64,000 nucleotides of DNA from positions 47,846 to 111,845 of the forward strand of contig CAMDED010000005.1 of assembly GCA_945893365.1 (NCBI GenBank). The letters are read 5' to 3'. Below are positions 1 to 7,492 of the stretch, one piece after another. Origin of the DNA: Candidatus Sulfopaludibacter sp. SbA3 (GTDB lineage Bacteria > Acidobacteriota > Terriglobia > Bryobacterales > Bryobacteraceae). The stretch's first letter is position 1. Each line of letters begins with the position of its first letter. The position numbers and the translations under genes are program-made. The notes under the pieces were generated by a model, which was given only the letters and a program-made list of their open reading frames with translations, was not told the DNA's origin and did not search any database.

Positions 1-504
1 GATCTCGAACTGCTTCATCGCGGCGTCCGCTTTGCCGCCGAGCTTGTACAGCACGCCGAGGTTGTAGTGCGTCGCGGGCTCTTCCGGTTCGAGCTTGCTC
101 ATCTGCTCGAACTGCTGAATCGCCTTGTCGTACTCGGAGTCTTTCTTGTACTGCACGCCCAGATTGAACCAGGTGTGAGGGATCTTCGGATCCTGCTTTT
201 GCGCCTTCTCGATTTCCGCGACGCCCTCTTTCGTCTTGCCTGCGCGCAGCAGCGCAAGTCCGTAGTTCAGCCTTTCGCGCGCGGAGTCCGGGGCCATGTC
301 GAGAGCCTTCTTAAACTCGTCGACGGCCTGAACCTGCGTCGTCGGATTCTCATAGAAAGCCTTGCCCAGGTTGCGGAGGTGCCAGAGGCGATCCGCCGCC
401 GTACCACTCAGATCCGCGCCGCTCAGCAACAGGAGCGCGGCCGAACCCGTCGCCGCGGCAAGCACCCAGGGAAGGACGCCTTGGAATTTCGAAGGCCGCC
501 TCAT
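1..504 (-). CDS. TPR repeat protein, partial (runs off the left edge)
   Basis: The frame is open from an ATG at 504 to the left edge, so only the first 168 residues are visible. They begin with a basic stretch (MRRPSKF) and a hydrophobic segment at about residues 8-30, which fits a signal peptide or membrane anchor. At least three tetratricopeptide units follow, two of them starting near HTWFNLGVQ and THYNLGVLY. TPR arrays bind other proteins, so this is probably a scaffold at the membrane or in the periplasm. The start overlaps the stop of the upstream CRTAC1 gene as ATGA, so it belongs to the leftward operon beginning at 7049 and is probably translated by coupling. The natural C-terminus is outside the window. 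Confidence 0.85.
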   Translation of the reverse strand, partial: MRRPSKFQGVLPWVLAAATGSAALLLLSGADLSGTAADRLWHLRNLGKAFYENPTTQVQAVDEFKKALDMAPDSARERLNYGLALLRAGKTKEGVAEIEKAQKQDPKIPHTWFNLGVQYKKDSEYDKAIQQFEQMSKLEPEEPATHYNLGVLYKLGGKADAAMKQFEI

Positions 505-2237
505 TTCTTGAGACCTTGCCCTTCGGTAACCAGGGAGATCCTGTTGACCGGAACGGAGATCTTCTCCACTTTCCCGCTCGGCCAGCGAACCTCGGCCGAC
601 TCGATCTTGGCCGCCTGTCCGATGCCGAAATGCAGGCGCTTCGAGCTCTGTCCGGAATAGCCGTTGCCGCCTTCCACTTCGCGGATCAACGTCTGCCCGC
701 TCGAAGTCTTCAGTGTGACGCGCGCGCCTATCGCGTCACGGTTCGACTTCCCGGCGCCCGATCCAAATGCGCCGGTTAACTTCAGCTGCACCCAGTTCCC
801 CGCCCCTTCCGTCTGGCTCCGGTACAGCAGCATCGGCTGGTCGGCATTGGTCTGAAAAATGTCGAGCCGGCCGTCGTTGTCGAAATCGCCCACCCCCAAG
901 CCGCGTCCATCCAGGTCGTTATCGACGCCGGCCTCCGCTGAAATCTCCTTGAACGCCTGCGTGCCGAGGTTGCGGAACAACTTCTTCTTCTGATATCCGC
1001 TCCAGGTCATTTCGCCGATGTTCGGCCAGTTGCGCACATCGGTAAAATCGATCCCCGGTGTCGTGATCATATTGACCAGCACCGGAATGTAGTTGTCCTT
1101 GCTCGCCGACCGCAAACCGTTGACCACGAAAATGTCCTGCCAGCCGTCGTTATCGAAATCGCCGAACTTCGCCGCCCAGCCCCACAGAGTGGCGCAGGTG
1201 CCGGTTTCCTTCGAGAGGTCCGTGAACGTGCCGTCGCCGTTGTTGTGCCACAGCATGTTGCACTCTTTCATGTATTCGTCGGTGATGTTGGTGACATAGA
1301 TGTCGAGCAGTCCGTCGTTGTCATAGTCGGCGATGTCGGTGTTCATGCCCTTCTTCGTGTCGATTCCGATCGCGGCTTCCGTGGCGTCGCGAAACGTGCC
1401 GTTGCCGTTGTTGAAATAGATGCGGTCGGTGCCGTAGTCGCAGGCTAGATAGACATCCTGGAGACCGTCGTTGTTCAGATCGCCGTGCCCGATATCGAGC
1501 GTCCAGCCGGTATGCTTCCCGAATCCGGCTTTTTCGGTGACCTCCGTGAAGCTCATCCCGCCGTTGTTGCGCCACAATGTGACGCCGCCGCCGTTGATCG
1601 CGTTATCCAGATCGTTGGGAAGCACGTGAGGCGTCTTCAGATCGAGCAGGTTCTCGGGCTTAAAATAGTTGCCGAACATCAAATCGAGATAGCCGTCGTT
1701 ATCGTAGTCGAACGCCACCGCGGAGATCGTGTTCCCGAACTTGTTCAGCCCGGAAACCTTCGGATCCACCGGCTTGAATTTTCCGTCTCCCTCGTTGTGG
1801 TAGAGAATCGGCGTGCCGAAACGGCCGATGAGAAGATCCTGTTTCCCGTCGTTGTCGTAGTCGAACCAAAGCGCGTCGGCGACGATCGAAAGCGGGTCGT
1901 TCCCTTCCGCGACGCCGGCCTTCGCCGCAACGTCCGTGAAGTTGAAATTTCCGTCGTTGTGAAACAGGTGATTGAGCTTGCCCTTGTCGGAATCGGTCAC
2001 GAAGACGTCGTCAAGGCCGTCGTTGTCGTAGTCGCCCACGGCGACGGCCGCCCCGCCCGAGGTGAACATTCGCAGCACGTCGGCGCTCTTTCCGTTGAAC
2101 CGGCGCGTGTGGTGCGTAACCCTCACGCCGCTCTTCTCGCCCACTTCCTGGTAACGGATCTTCGATAGCCCGCCGTTCCAGGCCCAAACGCCCAATGGCG
2201 CCAGTATCAATGCCCCAATCATGAGAGTTCGTTTCAC
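501..2237 (-). CDS. CRTAC1-family exported protein (FG-GAP repeats, ASPIC/UnbV domain)
   Basis: The protein has 578 residues. An N-terminal hydrophobic segment (about 3-20) suggests export. The body is a chain of FG-GAP/VCBS-type repeats, each with a calcium-loop-like DxDxDG motif such as DYDNDGLDD and DFDNDGRLD, probably folding as a beta-propeller. The last 75 residues match the ASPIC/UnbV module (IGARVTL, LHFGIG, VRWPSG). Proteins of this type are extracellular and often paired with TPR proteins in Acidobacteria and Planctomycetes, but their molecular role is not established. The start is GTG; its G is the last base of the preceding TPR gene's TAG (TAGTG). The stop overlaps the next TPR gene as ATGA. 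It is the third CRTAC1 paralogue of the operon. Confidence 0.9.
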   Translation of the reverse strand: MKRTLMIGALILAPLGVWAWNGGLSKIRYQEVGEKSGVRVTHHTRRFNGKSADVLRMFTSGGAAVAVGDYDNDGLDDVFVTDSDKGKLNHLFHNDGNFNFTDVAAKAGVAEGNDPLSIVADALWFDYDNDGKQDLLIGRFGTPILYHNEGDGKFKPVDPKVSGLNKFGNTISAVAFDYDNDGYLDLMFGNYFKPENLLDLKTPHVLPNDLDNAINGGGVTLWRNNGGMSFTEVTEKAGFGKHTGWTLDIGHGDLNNDGLQDVYLACDYGTDRIYFNNGNGTFRDATEAAIGIDTKKGMNTDIADYDNDGLLDIYVTNITDEYMKECNMLWHNNGDGTFTDLSKETGTCATLWGWAAKFGDFDNDGWQDIFVVNGLRSASKDNYIPVLVNMITTPGIDFTDVRNWPNIGEMTWSGYQKKKLFRNLGTQAFKEISAEAGVDNDLDGRGLGVGDFDNDGRLDIFQTNADQPMLLYRSQTEGAGNWVQLKLTGAFGSGAGKSNRDAIGARVTLKTSSGQTLIREVEGGNGYSGQSSKRLHFGIGQAAKIESAEVRWPSGKVEKISVPVNRISLVTEGQGLKK

Positions 2238-2989
2238 TAGTTTGTCCAGATCTCAATGAGATTCGTATCCACGCGCTTGTTGGGATCGAGCACGTCGTCG
2301 ATGTAGGCCTTCAGATCGTCGCCGTCCTTGGACAAGCGCGCTTTCAGGCCTGGATTGTCCGGAAACAAGGAGAGCCCTTCCTTCCAGATCGCCTTTGCCT
2401 TCTCGATATTTTCCATTTTCCAGTAGCCGTCGCCAAGAGAAACGAAAGCTCGCGAATGATAGCCCTTCTTCGCGCCGTCGGCCTTCTGAATCGCCATGGC
2501 TCTTTCCAGATCGGCCACGCCCAAATGAGCTCTCCCGAATACCTTTGGCCAATACAAGTAACTGTTGCCGCGGGTGTAGAGAGCGATCCAACTCGGTTTG
2601 ATCTCGATCGATTTCGTGAAAAATGAAAGCGCCGTGTTCGCAAGAATCACCTGCGTGATCGCACCCGAAGCGGGGATCTTGTCGACGTAAGCGAACCCGT
2701 AATTCAGAAATGCGCTTGAGGCGTTTTGATTGTCCGCGGTCAGTTTTTCAAAGAATTTGATCGAGCGGTCGTACTCCTTCGCCTGGATCACGGCCTGGCG
2801 GTATTCGCTGCCGAATCGAATGTTGTCCGGCTCCGCCGATAGCGCCGATTCAAGCTTTCCGAGCGCGTTTGAGTAGTCCTTTGTGGCGAGAGCCTTCATT
2901 CCCGCCTGATAGTCGGCCTCGCCCGAAGCGGCAAACGCCGCGCCGGCCGCCAGTCCGGCAATCGCCAAACACCCGATCAGTTTCTTCAT
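2237..2989 (-). CDS. TPR-like exported protein
   Basis: The protein has 250 residues with a clear signal peptide (MKKLIGCLAIAGLAAGAAFA) and a likely cleavage site just after it. Helical TPR-like repeats follow: YQAGMKALATKDYSNALGK is a typical first unit, and others lie around residues 70-110 and 185-225. It lies between two CRTAC1 genes and shares bases with both: its ATG overlaps the upstream TGA (ATGA) and its TAG overlaps the next GTG. A short AGGAA lies immediately upstream of the ATG, too close for an ideal ribosome site, so coupling to the upstream gene is likely. A scaffold for the neighbouring propeller proteins is an inference from context. Confidence 0.85.
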   Translation of the reverse strand: MKKLIGCLAIAGLAAGAAFAASGEADYQAGMKALATKDYSNALGKLESALSAEPDNIRFGSEYRQAVIQAKEYDRSIKFFEKLTADNQNASSAFLNYGFAYVDKIPASGAITQVILANTALSFFTKSIEIKPSWIALYTRGNSYLYWPKVFGRAHLGVADLERAMAIQKADGAKKGYHSRAFVSLGDGYWKMENIEKAKAIWKEGLSLFPDNPGLKARLSKDGDDLKAYIDDVLDPNKRVDTNLIEIWTN

Positions 2990-4713
2990 TTCCTGGTCGC
3001 CTTTGCCGTCAATACGGCCTTTTTCGAATCCCCTTCAGACACTTTGTAAATCCTGTCCACCGTCACTCCGGCCAGAACCTGCGTTGCGCCGGTAGGCCAG
3101 CGGATCTCAACCTTCTCGATCGCCGCCGTTCCGGCGAGACCGAAATGCACCCTTGCGCTGCTCTGACCGGCAAAGCTGTTCCCGCCGCTCACGTATCGCA
3201 GATAGGTCTTGCCGCCCGATGTCAAGCGGATCTGAGCGCCTACAGCCCCGCGATTCGACTTCGTGCCCTCGAGCAGGAACGAGACCCAGTGCGCCCCTGT
3301 GGGAATCGTGTTGCGGTAGAGGAACGGCTCGCCGTTCGCGTTCGCGACGAAGATATCCAGCCGGCCGTCGTTGTCGAAGTCCGCAATGCCGACCCCGCGC
3401 CCGTCGCGAGTCGAGTCGAGGCCGTGCCTTCCAGCCTGATCTTTGAAAATCTGCCCCCGCTCATTGTGAAACAGCTTCTTCTTCTGATATCCGCTCAGGC
3501 TCTTGCTTCCCATGGGCGGCCAGTTGCGGGCGTCCGCGAAATCGATTCCAGGCTTGGTCACCATGGCGAAAATGTCGGGCACGTAACTGTCCTTGCCCGC
3601 CGAAACCCAGCCGTTCATCACGTACAGGTCCAGCCATCCGTCGTTATCGTAGTCGAAAAACTTCGCACCCCATCCCCAACCGGTGTCGTGCGTTCCGGTT
3701 TCCCGGCCGACGTCGGAAAACGTCATGTTTCCGTTGTTATGCCACATGAAGTTGCCTTTTCTCATGTAGTCGTCCGTGATGTTGGTGACGTAGATATCGA
3801 GACGCCCGTCGTTGTCGAAATCCCCGATATCAACGTTCATTCCCTTCTTCGTGTCGATCCCGATCGCGGATTCCGTCCGGTCCGTAAACGTTCCGTCGCC
3901 GTTGTTGACGAACAGCCGGTCGGTGCCGAAATCGGCCGCGACGTACAGGTCCTCGTCGCCATCGTTGTCCAGGTCGCCATGCCCCAAGTCAAGCGTCCAG
4001 CCGCTGACCTTGATGCCCACTTTCGCGCTTGCATCCGTAAACGTACCGTTCTTATTGTTGTGGAAAACGGTAACGCCGCCCCCGTTATTCGCGGTTTCGA
4101 AGCTCTCCGGAAAAAAGCGCGGCGTCGCGGGATTGAAAAGGTCTACCGCTTGAAAATAGTTCCCCACAAAGAGGTCGGCGTACCCGTCGCGGTCGTAGTC
4201 GAACGCGATCGCCGTAATCGAGTTCAAGTAACGCTTCAAACCGGCGGCGGCGGTCACTTCCTTGAACTTGCCGCTGCCAAGATTCTCGAACAGCTGATTC
4301 TGTCCGAACCGCGCCACAAAAAGATCCGGCCGCCCGTCGTTATTGATGTCGAACCAGAGCGAGTCGGCGGAGGCGTTCTTCGAATCGTTGCCGTTTGACA
4401 CGCCGGCGCCTTCGCCGGTGTCGGTGAACGTCAGATTGCCGTTGTTGTGGAAGAGGTGATTCTTCCCACCGACGCTCGAATCGGTGACAAACATGTCCTC
4501 GAAGCCGTCGCCATCGTAATCGGCCACCGCCACCGACGCGCCAAGCGCCGTATAGCCCGCCATGATATGCGCATAGGGATTCTCAAAAGAACGGTTCGTG
4601 TGCTTCGTCGCCACGCCCGCCTTCACCGTGATATCGTCAAACCACCGCTCGCTCAGAACCGCAGCGCCCAATCCGGCCGTCAACAACAACGCCGCAACCG
4701 TGAATGTTTTCAC
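2986..4713 (-). CDS. CRTAC1-family exported protein (FG-GAP repeats, ASPIC/UnbV domain)
   Basis: I start this gene at the GTG at 4713 rather than at the longer in-frame ATG upstream. The GTG overlaps the previous gene's stop as GTGA and gives a proper signal peptide (VKTFTVAALLLTAGLGAA), whereas the extension would lie inside the previous gene. The product has 575 residues: FG-GAP/VCBS repeats with DYDGDG and DFDNDGRLD loops through most of the length, then a C-terminal ASPIC/UnbV module (VGAQIRL, VHFGLAG, IRWPTG). It resembles the products at 501-2237 and 4710-7049 along its length, so the three look like paralogues from tandem duplication. Calcium-dependent surface propeller is the best structural guess; function unknown. 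Confidence 0.9.
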   Translation of the reverse strand: MKTFTVAALLLTAGLGAAVLSERWFDDITVKAGVATKHTNRSFENPYAHIMAGYTALGASVAVADYDGDGFEDMFVTDSSVGGKNHLFHNNGNLTFTDTGEGAGVSNGNDSKNASADSLWFDINNDGRPDLFVARFGQNQLFENLGSGKFKEVTAAAGLKRYLNSITAIAFDYDRDGYADLFVGNYFQAVDLFNPATPRFFPESFETANNGGGVTVFHNNKNGTFTDASAKVGIKVSGWTLDLGHGDLDNDGDEDLYVAADFGTDRLFVNNGDGTFTDRTESAIGIDTKKGMNVDIGDFDNDGRLDIYVTNITDDYMRKGNFMWHNNGNMTFSDVGRETGTHDTGWGWGAKFFDYDNDGWLDLYVMNGWVSAGKDSYVPDIFAMVTKPGIDFADARNWPPMGSKSLSGYQKKKLFHNERGQIFKDQAGRHGLDSTRDGRGVGIADFDNDGRLDIFVANANGEPFLYRNTIPTGAHWVSFLLEGTKSNRGAVGAQIRLTSGGKTYLRYVSGGNSFAGQSSARVHFGLAGTAAIEKVEIRWPTGATQVLAGVTVDRIYKVSEGDSKKAVLTAKATRK

Positions 4714-7049
4714 TTCGCCCCGCCTTTGTAGTGCCGCTCCACCAATTCGTCTTTGCCTTCCGTGATTTTGATAATCCGATTTCCCGCCACGTTCTTGAAC
4801 TTCTGCACGGTTCCCGAACGGGGCCACTTCACGGTCATCTCGTCGGCCGAAGTGGCGTCGCTCAGCCCGAAGTGCAGCCGGAGAGTGTTCTGCGATCCGT
4901 ATCCATCGCCGAGCACAACCTCGCGCATCTGTAGCTTGCCTCTGACGATGGCGGTCACCCGTGCGCCGACCGCATCGCGGTTGGACTTCGTTCCCTCAAG
5001 CTCCACGCCCAGCCAGTTGCGCTTCTGTCCCACCTCGTTGCGCAGCATGATGTGCTTGTCGGCCGATGCCGATAACGCCATGTCGAGCACGCCCCGGTTC
5101 CAGAAATCCGCCACCGCAACGCCGCGCGTGTTGCGGACCAGATCCGTTCCGGCCGCGGTTCCAACCTCATCGAACGTCCCGTCGCCGTTGTTCCTCAGGT
5201 GGCGGTTGTGTTCCCAGCCGTGCCATGACATTTCGCCGAAATAATCGGGATCGAAGAAAATACCGGTCTTATATTCATCCTGTTTGCTTACCACATTGTT
5301 GAGAAATTCCATCTCAATTTCCGTGCCTTTGGAGTTGTAGACCCAGCCGTCGGCGGCGAAAATATCCTGCCAGCCGTCATTGTCGAAATCGGCGAAGGAC
5401 GAACCCCAGAACCAGCCCAGCGGATTCGCTCCGGCTTTCCATGTGGTGTCCTCGAAGGTCCCGTCACCCTTGTTGCGCAGCAGTGTGTTCCCGGAGGCCA
5501 TTTGCTGGAACACTTCCACAAATTCGAAGCCCGATTGCCTGAACACCTCGAAGTAGAGAGGCATGTCCGTCTTCCACACGCCCTGTCTCCAGCAGTTCAG
5601 CATGTACCGCATGACGGTGGGCATTTCGGCGTACCAGGCATCCTCAGACCGAATATTGGTGCAATAGATGTCGAGCTTTCCGTCGTTGTCGTAATCGCCC
5701 ATCGACGCGCTCATTCCCGCGCCGTACGCAAGGGTGCCGCTCTTCACCGTGACATCGGTAAACGTGCCGTTGCGGTTGTTGTGGTAGAGGGTCTTACGCC
5801 CGAAATCGTTTACCACATAGAGGTCGGGATAGCCGTCGTCGTCATAGTCGCCGAAGACCGTTCCCAGACAGAGCCCCAACTCGCCGACGCCGGCTTTTTC
5901 GGTCATGTTGGTGAAAGTCCCGTCTCCGTTGTTGCGATAGAGCTGGTTCGGCTCGCCGTTTCGCGCGTAGAAAGTGGTTGGAATCGCCGTGCGCGGGTCG
6001 AGGTAGCGCCCGACATAGAGGTCCAGGAAACCGTCATTGTCGTAATCCGCCCAGGAAGCGACCGTCGTGCAGCAATCGTCGCCGATTCCGGATTTCTTCG
6101 TGACGTCGGTGAACGTGCCGTTTCCATTATTGCGGAACAATTGATTCGGCTTGAACGTCCGGCTGACGAAGAAGTCCTTGAAGCCGTCGTTGTCGAAGTC
6201 CGCGAACAGGCCGACGCTCACGCCGTCCAGGCCCGCGAGCCCCGCTTTCGAGGTGACGTCTTCAAACTTGCCGTCTCCGCGATTGCGGAACAATTTCGAC
6301 TCGGCTCCATCCGGAATAAACAAGTCGTAAAACCCGTCGTTATCGTAGTCGGCGGTGGTAATTCCAGCGGGGCCGTAGCGAATCATCGCAAATTTCAGCT
6401 TCTGCTTCAGGAATTCAGGATAGTACCGGTTCTTGAAATCGATCCCCGCGGTCCGCGAGACATCGGCGAAATGCGGCTTCTCGCCCGAGCTCCTTTCGCC
6501 CTCAATCAGAGACGCGGACACGATTTTCAGCCCGCCACTCCCGCGCTCAAACTTCATCCGGAAATACGCCCGGTCGATTGCGGAGCGCGAGGACCCCTTT
6601 GGAATGCCGATCAGCTCAAAGCGGACGCTCGCAATCAGCTCGTCCTTCCATTTTTCGAGACGGTGAACATGGACGCCGGCCTCGGAGATGGATTCGAAGG
6701 AATCGACATACGCGCGCCACTCCTCCACCGCCGCCGAGGGTGTGTCCGCTGAGCCGTCCGATTTCATTCGCAGCTTCCTGATGCCGTCTTTTTCCGTGGC
6801 TAACTCCAAACTGTTCAAGCCGAGACGCCGGCCTTTGAACTTTGCGTCGTAGAAGCCCTCGACGGCCCCCGGATTCTTCGCCTCGATCGCCTTGCCGAGG
6901 CGTCCCAGAGTCTGTACGACCTCTTTGCCTGTGTTAAAAAACCGCCAGCCGTTCTTGTCCATCGTGTCCATGGCGGACGAACTGATTACGAAGAGAGCCA
7001 CGGGCGTCAGTAGCGCGCCGAAGATATAGAGTCGGTTGCGAGTCATCAT
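4710..7049 (-). CDS. Large CRTAC1-family exported protein with extra N-terminal domain
   Basis: This is the first gene of the leftward operon, about 779 residues. I take the ATG at 7049; a TTG two codons earlier and an ATG one codon later are alternatives, and none has a clear ribosome site. A hydrophobic segment (about 7-25) marks export. Residues of about 35-190 form a domain absent from the two shorter paralogues, possibly NTF2-like, though I cannot confirm that. FG-GAP repeats with DYDNDGFYD-type loops and a C-terminal ASPIC/UnbV module (VGARVTA, LHFGLSD, VKWPRSG) follow. Its stop overlaps the next gene's GTG as GTGA. The long upstream region with phased AGTACTT repeats probably controls the operon. 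Confidence 0.9.
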   Translation of the reverse strand: MMTRNRLYIFGALLTPVALFVISSSAMDTMDKNGWRFFNTGKEVVQTLGRLGKAIEAKNPGAVEGFYDAKFKGRRLGLNSLELATEKDGIRKLRMKSDGSADTPSAAVEEWRAYVDSFESISEAGVHVHRLEKWKDELIASVRFELIGIPKGSSRSAIDRAYFRMKFERGSGGLKIVSASLIEGERSSGEKPHFADVSRTAGIDFKNRYYPEFLKQKLKFAMIRYGPAGITTADYDNDGFYDLFIPDGAESKLFRNRGDGKFEDVTSKAGLAGLDGVSVGLFADFDNDGFKDFFVSRTFKPNQLFRNNGNGTFTDVTKKSGIGDDCCTTVASWADYDNDGFLDLYVGRYLDPRTAIPTTFYARNGEPNQLYRNNGDGTFTNMTEKAGVGELGLCLGTVFGDYDDDGYPDLYVVNDFGRKTLYHNNRNGTFTDVTVKSGTLAYGAGMSASMGDYDNDGKLDIYCTNIRSEDAWYAEMPTVMRYMLNCWRQGVWKTDMPLYFEVFRQSGFEFVEVFQQMASGNTLLRNKGDGTFEDTTWKAGANPLGWFWGSSFADFDNDGWQDIFAADGWVYNSKGTEIEMEFLNNVVSKQDEYKTGIFFDPDYFGEMSWHGWEHNRHLRNNGDGTFDEVGTAAGTDLVRNTRGVAVADFWNRGVLDMALSASADKHIMLRNEVGQKRNWLGVELEGTKSNRDAVGARVTAIVRGKLQMREVVLGDGYGSQNTLRLHFGLSDATSADEMTVKWPRSGTVQKFKNVAGNRIIKITEGKDELVERHYKGGAK

Positions 7050-7194
7050 GTTCAATTATCGAAAACGGCGTTCCTATTTCCCCGCAATTGGGGCGTGTCC
7101 GCGCGACGAGGCGCGTAATCGCTTTGATATTCAAAAGCCACTAGTACAAAGGCAGTATAGGGATAGTAACAGCCGTTAAACGGGAGTGTCAAGA

Positions 7195-7218
7195 CGTACT
7201 TCGGTACTCTTAGTACTT
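7195..7218. repeat. AGTACTT-like heptamer cluster 1
   Basis: Three GTACT cores occur in 24 bases: CGTACTT from 7195, GGTACTC from 7203 and AGTACTT from 7212. The starts are 8 and 9 bases apart. A lone AGTAC lies further left at 7143. AGTACT is itself a palindrome, so each unit could be read on either strand. Likely binding sites for a regulator of one or both divergent genes. Confidence 0.5.
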
Positions 7219-7298
7219 CAGCTGCAAGTTGTAGTAATAATTAAACATATAGCGTTCTCTTGAGATTCGCTCCTCAAGGTGTCATTGGAACCCTCACT

Positions 7299-7327
7299 AG
7301 TACTTCAGTAGTACTTTAGGGGTACTT
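7299..7327. repeat. AGTACTT heptamers at exact 11-bp spacing (cluster 2)
   Basis: AGTACTT begins at 7299 and 7310, and GGTACTT at 7321, so the three units are exactly 11 bp apart. They therefore lie on nearly the same face of the helix. The unit with its spacer reads roughly AGTACTTYAGN. Direct repeats at 11-bp spacing are typical of winged-helix (OmpR/PhoB-type) regulators that bind head to tail. The cluster lies about 165 bases upstream of the NHL-repeat gene and 250 from the CRTAC1 operon. Confidence 0.6.
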
Positions 7328-7492
7328 TCGCTCCCGTTTTTGCGTGCGCAATTCCCGTGAAACCGGCGCGAATCGCGATGCAAATTAAGCCCTGACGGTT
7401 ATTTCCCTATTTCGCTTCGTTTGCTACCCTCGGACAGCCATGCTATGTTCGAGAGGGGAAGTTTTTTCCGCGGTGCGCCCACCCAACGGTTC

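Larger units (their letters stand above)
7050..7492. promoter_or_regulatory. Divergent control region between the CRTAC1 operon and the NHL-repeat gene
   Basis: This 443-base region holds no convincing gene. It separates the leftward CRTAC1/TPR operon from the rightward NHL/TIGR03437 gene, so both promoters should lie here. It is more AT-rich than its surroundings between about 7130 and 7330. It carries two clusters of AGTACTT-like heptamers, listed separately. I could not assign reliable -35/-10 pairs. Confidence 0.55.

Noticed and set aside
2869..4398. Long plus-strand open frame opposite the second CRTAC1 gene
   Set aside because: It mirrors a well-supported gene. Its repeating valine/arginine-rich text is the complement of the FG-GAP codons, and it has no recognisable domain.
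5502..6752. Long plus-strand open frame opposite the large CRTAC1 gene
   Set aside because: Same reason: an antisense shadow in GC-rich DNA with no domain and no ribosome site.
7195..7327. CRISPR array or plasmid-type iterons
   Set aside because: The units are only 7 bases with short, similar spacers; there are no cas genes, rep gene or AT-rich unwinding element beside them.
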